DNA of 64,000 bases from CADEEX01 sp964577955 (GTDB lineage: Bacteria; Acidobacteriota; Vicinamibacteria; Vicinamibacterales; CAVVIG01): the NCBI GenBank assembly GCA_964577955.1, contig CAZOAZ010000024.1, positions 23,898 through 87,897 of the forward strand. Reading direction: 5' to 3'. Both the position numbers and the translations under genes were made by a program. This document shows, piece by piece, positions 1 to 7,942 of the stretch (within the stretch, counting starts at the first letter, position 1; every line of letters begins with the position of its first letter). Below the pieces are notes generated by a model, which saw only the letters and a program-made list of their open reading frames with translations, was not told the origin of the DNA and made no database searches.

Positions 1-1
1 C

Positions 2-109
2 TTCGCCAGCACCCGTCTTCGGATGTGTGCCGGCTCTGAGACCTACGGACGCGACGGCGGATACGTGGAAGCCGCGCTCGCCGGTTCGACGGTAAAGGTG
101 ACGACGTAA
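2..109 (+). CDS. C-terminal end of an upstream flagellar gene (possibly flgN)
   Basis: An open frame enters from the left edge and stops with TAA at 107-109, one base before the flgK start. About 35 residues remain, ending in a Tyr-Gly-x-Asp-Gly-Gly stretch. FlgN-type chaperones often carry a short Tyr-x-x-x-Gly motif near their C-terminus and are commonly encoded just before flgK, so FlgN is the favoured guess. A second frame (3-92) is also open across part of this stretch, so even the frame is not certain. Confidence 0.35.
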   Translation, partial: FASTRLRMCAGSETYGRDGGYVEAALAGSTVKVTT

Positions 110-110
110 C

Positions 111-1499
111 GTGTCTGATCTCTTCACACTCCTCGGCCGTGCCGTCCGCGGCATGGACGCCCAGCGCTTCGGTCTGGACGTCGCCGGCCAGAACATCGCC
201 AACGTCAACACGCCCGGCTATGTCCGGCGCGCGCTCATTCTCGCCGACGTACCGCCGCCCGATCTGCGAAGCGCCGGCGGTGGCGTGGACGCGGTCGCCG
301 TCGTCGCCTCGCGCGCGCCGCTCGTCGAGGCCCGGCTTCGCTTCGAGCAGCCGGCGGCCTCGCGCGAACAGGCGAAGGCGGAATCGCTGGCAGTCATCGA
401 GGCGGGGCTCGGGCAGCCGGGTGCCTCGATCGACGAAGCGCTGGCGGTGTTCTACAACACGTACGAGACGCTGGCGCAGAATCCCACCGCCGGCACCTCG
501 CGGCAGCAAGTCATCCTCGCCGGCCAGTCGCTGGCCCGCTCGTTCAACGACATGTCGGCGCGCTTCGACGAAGCGCAGCAGACCGCCGACGCCGACATCC
601 GCTCGACGATCACGCAAGTCAATGTGCTCGCCCGACAGCTCGCCGACCTGAACCACCAGATCGGCCAGACCGAGTCGGCGAATGCGCAGGGGTTGATCGA
701 CCAGCAGACCAGCGTGATCGCTGAGATCGGCAAACTGGTCAGCGTCTCGGTGATCATGCGGAGCGACTCCAGCGTCGATCTGGCGATCGGCAACGGCCGC
801 GCCCTCGTGATCGGCGACGATGCCTATCAGCTCGACATCACGAACGAGCCCAGCACCGGCTTCGCCAGGATTCTCAGCACCGGCGGATCGGCCACCGACG
901 TCACCGACGAGATCACCGGCGGCCGCGCCGCCGGATTGATTCAGGTGCGCGACACGATGGTGCCGTCTTACGAGGCCCAGCTCGATCAACTGGCCTACTC
1001 GGTCGCCACCGACGTGAACGCCTTGACGACCTCCGGCTACGACCTGAACGGCAACGCCGGCGTCCCGTTCTTCACGCCGCCGTCGGCGGTGTCCGGCACG
1101 GCGCGGCTGCTGACCGTGAGTCCGACCGTCGCCGCCAACAACGCGCTCGTCGTCGCGAGCGCCAGCGCCGCGGCCGCCGGCAACAACGACATCGCGCGTG
1201 CGATCGGCGCGCTGCAGGACAACGTGATGACCGGCACGACGACGCGGCCGGTCGACGGATGGGGCGCGCTCGTCTACTCGGTCGCCACCGACGCCAGCGG
1301 CGCCAAGCAATCGCAAAAGGGGCACGAACAGGTCACGGTGCAGCTCGAAAACCTCCGCGACCAGATTTCCGGCGTCTCGATCGACGAAGAAGCGGCGATG
1401 CTCCTCAAGTTCCAGCGGGCGTACGAAGCCAACGCCCGTTTCTTTCAGGTGACATCGCAGACGCTCGACACCTTGATGGAACTGTCGCGCTCGTTCTGA
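111..1499 (+). CDS. flgK: Flagellar hook-associated protein 1 FlgK
   Basis: FlgK forms the first hook-filament junction ring and is exported by the flagellar type III system. The N-terminus has the rod/hook/HAP signature NIANVNTPGYVRR (about residues 28-40) inside a D0 helix. The C-terminus ends in a long helix with FQRAYEANARFF, typical of the C-terminal D0 of FlgK/FlgE. At 462 residues it is shorter than enteric FlgK (about 550), so the outer D2/D3 domains are probably reduced. The start is GTG at 111, directly after the preceding stop. flgL follows 13 bases downstream, and the gene order flgK-flgL-fliW-csrA is classic. Confidence 0.95.
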   Translation: MSDLFTLLGRAVRGMDAQRFGLDVAGQNIANVNTPGYVRRALILADVPPPDLRSAGGGVDAVAVVASRAPLVEARLRFEQPAASREQAKAESLAVIEAGLGQPGASIDEALAVFYNTYETLAQNPTAGTSRQQVILAGQSLARSFNDMSARFDEAQQTADADIRSTITQVNVLARQLADLNHQIGQTESANAQGLIDQQTSVIAEIGKLVSVSVIMRSDSSVDLAIGNGRALVIGDDAYQLDITNEPSTGFARILSTGGSATDVTDEITGGRAAGLIQVRDTMVPSYEAQLDQLAYSVATDVNALTTSGYDLNGNAGVPFFTPPSAVSGTARLLTVSPTVAANNALVVASASAAAAGNNDIARAIGALQDNVMTGTTTRPVDGWGALVYSVATDASGAKQSQKGHEQVTVQLENLRDQISGVSIDEEAAMLLKFQRAYEANARFFQVTSQTLDTLMELSRSF

Positions 1500-1512
1500 T
1501 TGGACTGAATTC

Positions 1513-2412
1513 ATGCGGGTCGTTTTCAATACCAGCTTCAGCAACGGTCTCCGCGCGATCAACGCGGCGGCCGACAGCCTGACCGACGCGCAGCGCCAGC
1601 TGGCGACCGGCCGGCGCGTCGGACGGCCGAGCGACGACCCGCTCGGCACCGCGAATTCGATCGGCGAACACCACACCGGCGCGCGCGTCGATGCGTACAC
1701 CGGGACCTCGGATGCCGCCAATTCGCGTCTGGGGATCGCCGACAGCGTGCTCTCGGACATCGTCAGCCAGTTGACCGCGGCGCAGGCTGCGGCGCTGGCG
1801 TCGCGCGGCTCGTTCCAGAATCAGTCGCAGCGTGACGCCGCATCGCGAGAGTTGCTGGCGATCCGCGATGCGCTCATGGGCGACATCAACACCCGGTTCC
1901 AGGGCACCTACTTGTTCAGCGGCTCCAATACCACCACCGCGCCTTATGGGTCCGCCGCGACGCCCACCGGGATCTCGGCCTATCAAGGGAACAGCTCGCC
2001 GACCCGGCTCGAAGTCGAAGCCGGACGAACGGTGGCGAGCACGTTCGACGGCGGCGCGCTGTTCCAGGGCAGCGATCCGGCCCACGTGCTCGACGTCCTG
2101 ACCAATCTGGCCGCGGACGTCGCGGCCGGCAATTCCGCCGGCATTACCGCCGGCGCCGATGCGCTGCAACGGGCGTTCGATCGCTCCACGGCGGCGCAGG
2201 CGGCGATCGGCAACGACCTGAAGAACATCGAAAACAGCCGCATCCGCCTGTCGGCGGAAAAGGTCGGCGTCGTCGCCCGGCTGTCGAGCATCGAGGACAT
2301 CGATCTTGCGGAAGCGGCGTCGAAGCTCTCGCAATCTGAAACCGCCTACCGCGCGGCGCTGACCTCCATCGCCACGATCGGCAAACTCACTTTGATGGAC
2401 TACCTGAGATGA
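1513..2412 (+). CDS. flgL: Flagellar hook-associated protein 3 FlgL
   Basis: FlgL is the second hook-filament junction protein and is flagellin-like. The N-terminus MRVVFNTSFSNGLRAINAAA and the motif RQLATGRRVGRPSDDP (around residues 28-45) match the conserved D0/D1 N-terminal helix of FlgL/flagellin. The C-terminus has the coiled D0/D1 return helix ending SIATIGKLTLMDYLR. The length of 299 residues is typical. Its TGA stop overlaps the fliW ATG in an ATGA arrangement, so translation is probably coupled. Confidence 0.94.
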   Translation: MRVVFNTSFSNGLRAINAAADSLTDAQRQLATGRRVGRPSDDPLGTANSIGEHHTGARVDAYTGTSDAANSRLGIADSVLSDIVSQLTAAQAAALASRGSFQNQSQRDAASRELLAIRDALMGDINTRFQGTYLFSGSNTTTAPYGSAATPTGISAYQGNSSPTRLEVEAGRTVASTFDGGALFQGSDPAHVLDVLTNLAADVAAGNSAGITAGADALQRAFDRSTAAQAAIGNDLKNIENSRIRLSAEKVGVVARLSSIEDIDLAEAASKLSQSETAYRAALTSIATIGKLTLMDYLR

Positions 2413-2843
2413 AAGCTGTCGCCACCGTCAAAACCAAGCCGGAGGGCGCCCCGAGCGCGCCGGCATCGGAACCGGGCGTGATTCAGTTTCCGGCCGGGAT
2501 CCCCGGGTTCGAAACCTGCCGGCGCTTCGTGCTCCAGGCACCTGAGGAACTGCAGCCGCTGACCTGTCTCCGGTCGCTCGATGCGCCGCACGCCTCGTTT
2601 CTGACCGTCGATCCGCAGTTGGCCGATCGCGGTTACGACCTGACGCTGCGCGAGTTCGAGCGCGCCCGCCTCGGCGCGGGCGAGGAACCGCTGCTCTGGC
2701 TGGCCATCGTCACGATCAAGGACGGGACGGCGCTGGCCAATCTGCGCGCGCCAGTCGTGATCAACCCGGCCCGCATGATCGGCTGCCAGTTCATCCGCGA
2801 CGATCACGACTATCCGGTCGACTATCCGCTGGGCAAGGCGTGA
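2409..2843 (+). CDS. fliW: Flagellar assembly factor FliW
   Basis: FliW binds flagellin in the cytoplasm and, when free, antagonises CsrA. This makes a partner-switch that limits flagellin translation to what is exported. The 144-residue protein has the FliW core: VIQFPAGIPGFE near residue 24, a central LWLAIVTIKDGT strand, and a C-terminal stretch on NLRAPVVINPARMIGCQ. The N-terminal 20 or so residues are an Ala/Pro/Lys-rich extension. It overlaps flgL by four bases and csrA follows after three bases, which supports the regulatory pairing. Confidence 0.94.
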   Translation: MKAVATVKTKPEGAPSAPASEPGVIQFPAGIPGFETCRRFVLQAPEELQPLTCLRSLDAPHASFLTVDPQLADRGYDLTLREFERARLGAGEEPLLWLAIVTIKDGTALANLRAPVVINPARMIGCQFIRDDHDYPVDYPLGKA

Positions 2844-2846
2844 GAC

Positions 2847-3086
2847 GTGCTGGTCGTCACGCGCAAGCGGAACGAGGCCATCGTCATCGGCGATGGCATT
2901 GAAGTGCGGGTGCTCCGTCATGGGCGCGACGGCGTCCGGCTGGGGATCACCGCGCCGCCGCATGTCGCGGTCCATCGTCAGGAAATCTACGATTTGATTC
3001 GCGCCGCGAACGCCTCGGCGGCGGCGCCGGTACCGGAGGTCGGGGAACTCGTTGAGCGGTTGCGGGGTCGCCTCGGGCGTCCATGA
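2847..3086 (+). CDS. csrA: Translational regulator CsrA
   Basis: CsrA is a homodimeric RNA-binding protein that recognises GGA motifs in leaders, usually blocking ribosome entry. The 79-residue protein opens with MLVVTRKRNEAIVIGDGIEV and continues with VRLGITAPPHVAVHRQEIYD, which contains the Arg-Leu-Gly-Ile and Val-His-Arg elements of the family. The C-terminal tail after residue 50 is longer than in E. coli CsrA (61 residues). The start is GTG at 2847, three bases after the fliW stop. The likely target is the fliC leader at 7191-7225. Confidence 0.95.
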   Translation: MLVVTRKRNEAIVIGDGIEVRVLRHGRDGVRLGITAPPHVAVHRQEIYDLIRAANASAAAPVPEVGELVERLRGRLGRP

Positions 3087-4063
3087 CCCTGGCGGAATTT
3101 CCGGCCCGGCCGCGGGTCATGGATTGGCGGATGCTCGCCGCCGATCGGGTGTCGCCGCTCATCGCCGCGGAAGTCGACCGCTGGGCGCGCCTGCTCGACT
3201 GGGACTGCGCCGCGCAGTGGGCGGAGATCGAGCGCGCCCGGATTGCCGGCGCGGCGCCCGGGATTGCGGTCCTCGACGAACACGGCAACATCTCCGGCTG
3301 GAGTCACTACCAGACGCGCCATCAGGTTCTGCAGATCGGCGCCTTTCAGGCCGCAGCCGAGTCGATCGTCCAGCTGATGCTCGATCACATCCTGAGCACG
3401 CCGACGCTCTCGTTCGTTCAATCGGTGACGATGTTTTCGTTCAGCGAGGCGCCCGGACTGGCGGCTGCGCTCAGACAGCGCGGGCTGTCGGTCGATCGCT
3501 ATTTCTATCTGGGCCGCGAGCTGACTCGCCTCGCGCCGCATCCGCTGCAGGACCTGCGGCGGTGGCGGGTCGAGGACCTGACGGCGACCGCCGGCCTGCT
3601 CGCGCGCGCGTACGAAGGGCGCGTCGACACGCGGCCGTTCGCTCCCGGCGGGACGCCGCACGAGTGGACCGACTACGCGTTCCGCCTGACCAGCGGGTCC
3701 GGCTGCGGCACGCTCGATCCCGAGGCGTCGCTCTGCATTCCGGCCGGTCCGAACCGTCTGATGGCGGTTGCGATCGTCACGCGCATCTCTGAACACTCCG
3801 GGCACCTGGCGCAGCTCGTCGTCGATCCGCAGATGCGCGGCCGCCGCGTCGGACAGCAGCTCCTGGAACTCGCGTGCTCAGCGGCGGCGCGCGCCGGACT
3901 GCGGCGGATGACGCTCATGGTCGGCGGCAGCAACCGCCGCGCGCGTTCTCTCTACGAGCAGGCGCGCTTTCAAACGATGGGCAGCTTCGTGTCGGCGGGA
4001 ACGTTTCAGCCGCGGCGATCGACCAGCGCGGCGCCGGCCGGCGCCGTCATCACCCGGCGGTAG
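3083..4063 (+). CDS. GNAT-family N-acetyltransferase
   Basis: A 326-residue protein with a clear GNAT fold in its C-terminal half: QLVVDPQMRGRRVGQQLLE carries the acetyl-CoA binding R-x-x-G-x-G/A-type loop, followed by a beta-alpha segment ending SLYEQARF. The N-terminal 180 residues may be a second, degenerate GNAT domain. The start overlaps the csrA stop (ATGA), so it belongs to the flagellar operon. Its substrate is unknown. Because PseH, an acetyltransferase of nonulosonate synthesis, is also GNAT-type and such genes lie nearby, a sugar substrate is possible; protein acetylation is equally open. Its 3' end overlaps the convergent chaperone gene by 58 bases. Confidence 0.8.
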   Translation: MTLAEFPARPRVMDWRMLAADRVSPLIAAEVDRWARLLDWDCAAQWAEIERARIAGAAPGIAVLDEHGNISGWSHYQTRHQVLQIGAFQAAAESIVQLMLDHILSTPTLSFVQSVTMFSFSEAPGLAAALRQRGLSVDRYFYLGRELTRLAPHPLQDLRRWRVEDLTATAGLLARAYEGRVDTRPFAPGGTPHEWTDYAFRLTSGSGCGTLDPEASLCIPAGPNRLMAVAIVTRISEHSGHLAQLVVDPQMRGRRVGQQLLELACSAAARAGLRRMTLMVGGSNRRARSLYEQARFQTMGSFVSAGTFQPRRSTSAAPAGAVITRR

Positions 4064-4476
4064 GCGCTCAGCGTCGTCTCACCCTGCTCGATGGCGCGGG
4101 CCGCATCGCGCCGGGCCAGTTCGGCCTTGGCGAGCGCCTCTGTGGATTCGCTGTCGGTCTTGAGGATCTCGGACACCAGGGCGATGGCCTGATGGTGGAG
4201 TTCGACGGCGTCAGTGTAGCCGGGCAGCTTGTTGGCGTCTTTCTTGCGCTGCGACAGCGTTTTGCGCACGTCTTTCAGCTGTCCTTCGATGTTGACCAGT
4301 CCGCCCATCAGGCGGTCGCGTTCGTCGCAGGCCCGATTGAGCGCGTCGAGGTCGTGCGCGTTGCTCGCTTCGCGCTGCTGCGCGGCGACCTGGCGGAGGC
4401 GCAGGAGGATGGTGATCTCGGCGTCGAGGCCAGATCGGTACTGATCGATCAGCGTGATCAGCTGGCCCCGGTCCAT
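4006..4476 (-). CDS. FlgN/FliT-like flagellar export chaperone
   Basis: A 156-residue, almost wholly alpha-helical protein rich in Gln, Arg and Glu, directly downstream of fliS. It looks like the FlgN/FliT group of small coiled-coil chaperones: N-terminal LITLIDQYRSGLDAEITILL, then a long heptad region containing LNRACDERDRLMGGLV. FlgN handles FlgK/FlgL and FliT handles FliD. Position after fliD and fliS favours a FliT role, but the sequence alone does not decide. The start ATG at 4476 lies four bases after the fliS stop. The 3' end overlaps the GNAT gene on the other strand. Confidence 0.6.
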   Translation of the reverse strand: MDRGQLITLIDQYRSGLDAEITILLRLRQVAAQQREASNAHDLDALNRACDERDRLMGGLVNIEGQLKDVRKTLSQRKKDANKLPGYTDAVELHHQAIALVSEILKTDSESTEALAKAELARRDAARAIEQGETTLSAYRRVMTAPAGAALVDRRG

Positions 4477-4480
4477 GGAG

Positions 4481-4867
4481 TTACTTCACGGCCCTGGGTC
4501 CGGACGCGATGCCGACCCAGCCTTCACGCAGCGTGGTCAAGACACGGATCGCTTCGTCGAGCGGCCGCACATCCTGTCGGACCGACGCGTCCATCAGGCG
4601 ATCGCGGACGAACCCGTACAGCTTGTCGAGCGACTGTGCCACCTCGCCGCCCTCGTCCATGTTGAGCGTGCAGTGGAGTTCGGACACGATGGCCATCGCG
4701 CGCGAGATCGCGCGGCCGCGCCGGGCGACGTCCTTGGCGGTGATGGCATCGCGCGCTTCGGTGCAGAAGCGCAGCGCGCCGTCGTAGAGCATCACGACGA
4801 GTTCGAGCGGCGTGCGCGACTCGACTTGGGTTTGCAGATACGGGTTGCGGGCGGCGAACGCGGACAT
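4481..4867 (-). CDS. fliS: Flagellar export chaperone FliS
   Basis: FliS binds the C-terminal helix of flagellin and keeps it from polymerising before export. The 128-residue protein has the FliS signature near the start: NPYLQTQVESRTPLELVVML, then YDGALRF. The four-helix bundle continues through LNMDEGGEVAQSLDKLYGFV. The start is ATG at 4867, preceded by AGGAGAG with good spacing; an upstream TTG is less likely. The ribosome site overlaps the end of fliD. Confidence 0.93.
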   Translation of the reverse strand: MSAFAARNPYLQTQVESRTPLELVVMLYDGALRFCTEARDAITAKDVARRGRAISRAMAIVSELHCTLNMDEGGEVAQSLDKLYGFVRDRLMDASVRQDVRPLDEAIRVLTTLREGWVGIASGPRAVK

Positions 4868-4877
4868 CAAAGCTCTC

Positions 4878-6209
4878 CTAGAAGCTGCTCGAGATCAGAT
4901 TCGTACTGAATGACGACAACGACGATGCCTGGCTTTTGAGGCGCGACATCGCCAGATCGGCGGCGATGAATTCCTTCTGCAGCGCCTGTCGCCGGATGGC
5001 GAGGCGCGCCTGCAAATCCGCCGCTCGCTGATCGAGACGGCTCACTTCGCTGCTCAGCCGTGTCCGGGCGTCCGGCACGAAGCCGCCCGACTTGGTGTAC
5101 TCGTTGAGCAGCGCGTCGACGGCGGTGAAGGCACCGTCCGTCGAATCGGCGAACAGCGTCTGGACACCGGCCGGGTCGGCGGCAATCGCGTCGCGCAGCA
5201 CGGTGCGGTCGACGGTGATCTGGCCGGTGCGGTTGAACCCGATGCCCACCTCAGCGAGCGATTCGTAGCTGCCGCTGCCTTGGGCCGTGACCAGCGCGTT
5301 GCGCAGCGCGACGCGCACCGTCTTCAGCATCGAGTCGCGGCCCAGTGCCCCGACCGCGCCGTTGTTCGTCGCGGCGGTCTGGTCGTTGGCGAACTTGATG
5401 AGATCGTTGTAGGCGGTGGCGAAGGCGTCGACGCGGTTGAGCAGGTCGTCGTCGTCGCGCGCGACCGTAATGACGGTGGTCTTGTCGTCCTGCAGCAGCG
5501 TGACGGTGACGCCGGGAACGCCGTTCTCGAGCGTGTTGCTGGCGCTCTCGATCGCAATCCCATTGATCGTGAGCTCCGCGTTGGTGGCGTCCACCGCGTC
5601 CGGATCGGCGAAGGCCACGGTCGATCCGGTGAGGCCGGCGACGTTCACGGCAAAGGCGTTGTCTTCGCCGGTTTCCTTGCCGGTGAGCACCAGTCGGAAC
5701 TTGTTCGGCTCGGTTTCAACGATCGACGCCGTCGCGGGCACGTCGTCGTTGGCGTTGATGGCGGCGGCGAGTTCCGAGAGCGTCACCGCACCCGTCAACG
5801 TGACGGTTTGCCCGCCGATCGACAGCGAACCGCCAGTGGCGACGACCGTCGTATCCACGTCACCGGCAAACGAACTCGAGACGGAGGTCTGGGCGTAGGC
5901 GAGCTGCGTGACCGCGAGCGTGTAACTGCCCGGAGTTGCACCATTCGACGCGGACGCGGTGACCGCGCCGGTGTCGCTGCTGGTGGCCTTGTACTTGGTG
6001 AAGCCGCTGCTCTTCGAAAGACCCTCGGTGGCGGTCTGGAGATTGGAAAGCTTGGTGGCGAGCGTCGCGTAGTTGGTGTCGGTGCGTTTGAGTGCGGCCT
6101 GCTGATTCTGCAACGCCACGAGAGGCTGGCTCTCCTGCGTCATGATCGCGTTCAGGACGACGTTGAAGTCGATGCTGTTGAAGCCGCTGAACGTAATCCC
6201 GGATCCCAT
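4878..6209 (-). CDS. fliD: Flagellar filament cap protein FliD
   Basis: FliD caps the growing filament and folds flagellin subunits into place. The 443-residue protein begins ITFSGFNSIDFNVVLNAIM, followed by a coiled region with a Gln-Gln-Ala-Ala-Leu pattern as in the FliD N-terminus. The centre holds Thr/Ser/Ala-rich beta domains. The C-terminal third has the family pattern of a coiled coil near SEVSRLDQRAADLQARLAIR and a hydrophobic tail. The start is ATG at 6209 with AGGAG upstream. A candidate sigma-54 promoter lies at 6258-6272. It leads a three-gene operon fliD-fliS-chaperone. Confidence 0.93.
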   Translation of the reverse strand: MGSGITFSGFNSIDFNVVLNAIMTQESQPLVALQNQQAALKRTDTNYATLATKLSNLQTATEGLSKSSGFTKYKATSSDTGAVTASASNGATPGSYTLAVTQLAYAQTSVSSSFAGDVDTTVVATGGSLSIGGQTVTLTGAVTLSELAAAINANDDVPATASIVETEPNKFRLVLTGKETGEDNAFAVNVAGLTGSTVAFADPDAVDATNAELTINGIAIESASNTLENGVPGVTVTLLQDDKTTVITVARDDDDLLNRVDAFATAYNDLIKFANDQTAATNNGAVGALGRDSMLKTVRVALRNALVTAQGSGSYESLAEVGIGFNRTGQITVDRTVLRDAIAADPAGVQTLFADSTDGAFTAVDALLNEYTKSGGFVPDARTRLSSEVSRLDQRAADLQARLAIRRQALQKEFIAADLAMSRLKSQASSLSSFSTNLISSSF

Positions 6210-6257
6210 TACAAACTCCTAGAGGCCGTCATCTGGCCTGGATGCGGGATCCGTCAT

Positions 6258-6272
6258 GCGAGATTCGAGCCA
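6258..6272 (-). promoter_or_regulatory. Candidate sigma-54 promoter of fliD-fliS
   Basis: The minus strand reads TGGCTCGAATCTCGC. It keeps the -24 GG and -12 GC of the consensus TGGCACG-N4-TTGC at the exact spacing, with three mismatches. Transcription would begin near 6246, giving a leader of about 37 bases that contains the AGGAG site of fliD. Confidence 0.45.
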
Positions 6273-6318
6273 CATTTCGTCCCCACCACGGGGCCAGTGC
6301 GTCGCGTGAAAGCGCGAG

Positions 6319-6364
6319 AAAAAACCAGAACCCGGTGCCGGCCAGTGAGGCCGGCGCCGGGTTC
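6319..6364 (-). terminator. Intrinsic terminator of fliC
   Basis: A 16-bp stem (6328-6343 paired with 6349-6364, one G-T wobble) encloses a 5-base loop. On the minus strand it is followed within four bases by six T residues (6324-6319). This is a textbook rho-independent terminator 18 bases after the fliC stop, separating fliC from fliD. Confidence 0.87.
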
Positions 6365-6381
6365 CGTCAGTCGGTCAGCGA

Positions 6382-7185
6382 TTACCGGAGCAGTTGCAGC
6401 ACTGCGCCGGTCGTCTGGTTGGCCTGGGCCAGTGACGCGATACCGGCCTGGGTCAGGATGTTGAACTTGGTCAGGTTCGAAGCTTCCTCGGCCACGTTCG
6501 CGTCACGAACGCGGCTTTCGGCCGCCGTGGTCTGGACGATCTGGGACTGCGCCAGCGAAATCGCGTACTGGAGCCGGTTCTCAATCGTACCGACCTGAGC
6601 CTGAATGCCACCGAGCGTGGTGACCGCCGTGGCCAGCGTGGCGACCGCGGTGGCGGCGTTTCCCGCCGTCGCGATGCTCAGACCCGTGATGTTCAGGCCG
6701 CTGGAGCTGGTGTCGGCCGCGCCGATCGTGCCGCCGATCGTGCCGTTGCCGCTGTCGTTGCTGACGAACACCGAGAAGCCGGCCGACGCGGTCAGACCCG
6801 CAACCGCCGCTTCGCGGTCGATTTCGTCGAGCACGTCCTGGAACTCGGTGTTCAGGGTCGTGCGGTTGACCGCCGCCGACGCCGACGCCGACTGGGTGGC
6901 CAGCGTGGAGAGACGATCGATCAGGTTCGAGATGTTGTTGAGCGCGCCGTCCTTGATCTGCAACGTCGAGAGACCGTCGCCGGCGTTGCGGAGACCCTGG
7001 TTGAGCACGGCCACCGTCGAACGGTAGCTGTTCGCGACGGCCAAGCCGGCCGCGTCGTCACCCGAGCTGTTGATGCGGAGACCGCTCGACAGACGGTTGA
7101 GGGCCTTGTTCAGGCCGATGTTGGTGGTCGCGAGGTTCGCCTGCGCGTTCGCGGCGGCGATGTTGTTGAGAACTGAAAACGACAT
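6382..7185 (-). CDS. fliC: Flagellin FliC
   Basis: The major filament protein. It is only 267 residues long, so it consists of the D0/D1 cores and a very short variable centre. N-terminal landmarks: SVLNNIAAANAQANLATTN and LNRLSSGLRINSSGDDAAGL. The C-terminal landmark: SRVRDANVAEEASNLTKF, then a tail ending TTGAVLQLLR. The central segment is rich in Ser, Thr, Asn and Gly and could be the exposed, glycosylated part. The start is ATG at 7185, seven bases after AAGGAGG; an in-frame ATG 33 bases upstream lies in the leader and would give an atypical N-terminus. It is transcribed from a sigma-28 promoter and probably controlled by CsrA. Confidence 0.96.
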   Translation of the reverse strand: MSFSVLNNIAAANAQANLATTNIGLNKALNRLSSGLRINSSGDDAAGLAVANSYRSTVAVLNQGLRNAGDGLSTLQIKDGALNNISNLIDRLSTLATQSASASAAVNRTTLNTEFQDVLDEIDREAAVAGLTASAGFSVFVSNDSGNGTIGGTIGAADTSSSGLNITGLSIATAGNAATAVATLATAVTTLGGIQAQVGTIENRLQYAISLAQSQIVQTTAAESRVRDANVAEEASNLTKFNILTQAGIASLAQANQTTGAVLQLLR

Positions 7186-7190
7186 CTGAC

Positions 7191-7225
7191 TGTCCTCCTT
7201 GAATGCAGCGGTGGGCATCCATGCC
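7191..7225 (-). promoter_or_regulatory. Candidate CsrA-binding sites in the fliC leader
   Basis: On the minus strand, 7225-7214 reads GGCATGGATGCC, a 4-bp hairpin that presents GGA in its loop. Its CATGGATG core is close to the CsrA SELEX consensus ACARGGAUGU. About 14 bases downstream, the Shine-Dalgarno AAGGAGGACA (7200-7191) carries two further GGA motifs. The two-site layout resembles the Bacillus hag leader. Binding is an inference. Confidence 0.5.
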
Positions 7226-7262
7226 TACCACCCGGGCCGCAAAGCCCGTTTGTTCACGGGGG

Positions 7263-7289
7263 TAATCGGAACGGTCGGCAGTCGCTTTA
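7263..7289 (-). promoter_or_regulatory. Sigma-28 (FliA-type) promoter of fliC
   Basis: Minus-strand boxes TAAAGCGA and TCCGATTA are separated by exactly 11 bases. The enteric FliA consensus is TAAAGTTT-N11-GCCGATAA. Transcription would start near 7256, giving a leader of about 70 bases to the fliC ATG at 7185. Confidence 0.77.
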
Positions 7290-7304
7290 ATCCACCTCAC
7301 CTAT

Positions 7305-7320
7305 TGGCAAGCTTCTGGCT
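7305..7320 (+). promoter_or_regulatory. Candidate sigma-54 promoter of the nonulosonate operon
   Basis: TGGCAAGCTTCTGGCT keeps the -24 GG and -12 GC of sigma-54 promoters at correct spacing, with two mismatches in the extended consensus. The expected start, near 7331, lies just before the TGGAGGT ribosome site of the gene beginning at 7346. It sits back to back with the fliC sigma-28 promoter. Confidence 0.42.
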
Positions 7321-7345
7321 CTCATCCCGCGCTGGAGGTTTGGCA

Positions 7346-7942
7346 GTGCTCCAGATCCATGTGAACGGTCTGGCCCATTCGGACCCGTCAAGGCCGAAAA
7401 ATTGGGGCCAATTGCTCAATTTGCTCGAAGGCGGCGAAGGACTGTCGCGCCAAATTGTGACGGCCGTCCGATTCGCCGGTGTCGCTGTGCCGACATTTCG
7501 GGAGCCCGGCGCGCTCGAACGGCTGCTCGACGATCTGGGGGAGATCGACGTCGAGACCGCTACCGTCGATGAGCTGCTGCACGAATCTGCACAAGCGGCG
7601 TTCGACAGCGTGGGGCCGCTGCGGCGGGCATCGCTACGCATCGCCACCCGGCTCCGCGCCGGCGACGAGATGGCGCGGCTCCGCGAACTTCCTGATCTCA
7701 CATCCTCGGTACAGACACTGACCACGGTGACCGCGGTGCTGGCCAAGGCGAGAGCCTGCACCGAGCCGCACCGGACCGACCTTGATTCGCTCGTCGCGCG
7801 CTTCTGCAGTCTGGTCGACACCGTGACCAGCTTGCGCAGCGGTGAAGACTGGCCGGCCGTGGCCGGACTCCTCGAGCGCGAGCTGGCGCCGACTCTTGAA
7901 GCGTGGGGGCTCGTGGCCCGGCGCGTCTGGAAGGTGGACTAA
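7346..7942 (+). CDS. Protein of unknown function at the head of the nonulosonate operon
   Basis: I do not recognise this 198-residue protein. It has no signal peptide or membrane segment and is predicted mainly helical, with several Leu-rich amphipathic stretches such as ALERLLDDLGEIDVETATVD. The start GTG at 7346 is preceded by TGGAGGT; the open frame continues upstream but into the fliC leader region. It diverges from fliC, and its stop directly touches the GTG start of the PseG-like gene. A chaperone-like or regulatory role tied to flagellin or its glycosylation is only a guess from position. Confidence 0.7.
   Translation: MLQIHVNGLAHSDPSRPKNWGQLLNLLEGGEGLSRQIVTAVRFAGVAVPTFREPGALERLLDDLGEIDVETATVDELLHESAQAAFDSVGPLRRASLRIATRLRAGDEMARLRELPDLTSSVQTLTTVTAVLAKARACTEPHRTDLDSLVARFCSLVDTVTSLRSGEDWPAVAGLLERELAPTLEAWGLVARRVWKVD

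Noticed and set aside
1405..2334. Long minus-strand frame of 309 codons
   Set aside because: Arg-rich, antisense to flgL with the same codon phase; the flgL product matches its family along its whole length.
7186..7218. Alternative fliC start 33 bases upstream
   Set aside because: Lies in the leader hairpin, and has no ribosome site; flagellins begin at the conserved Ser-Val-Leu-Asn-Asn segment.
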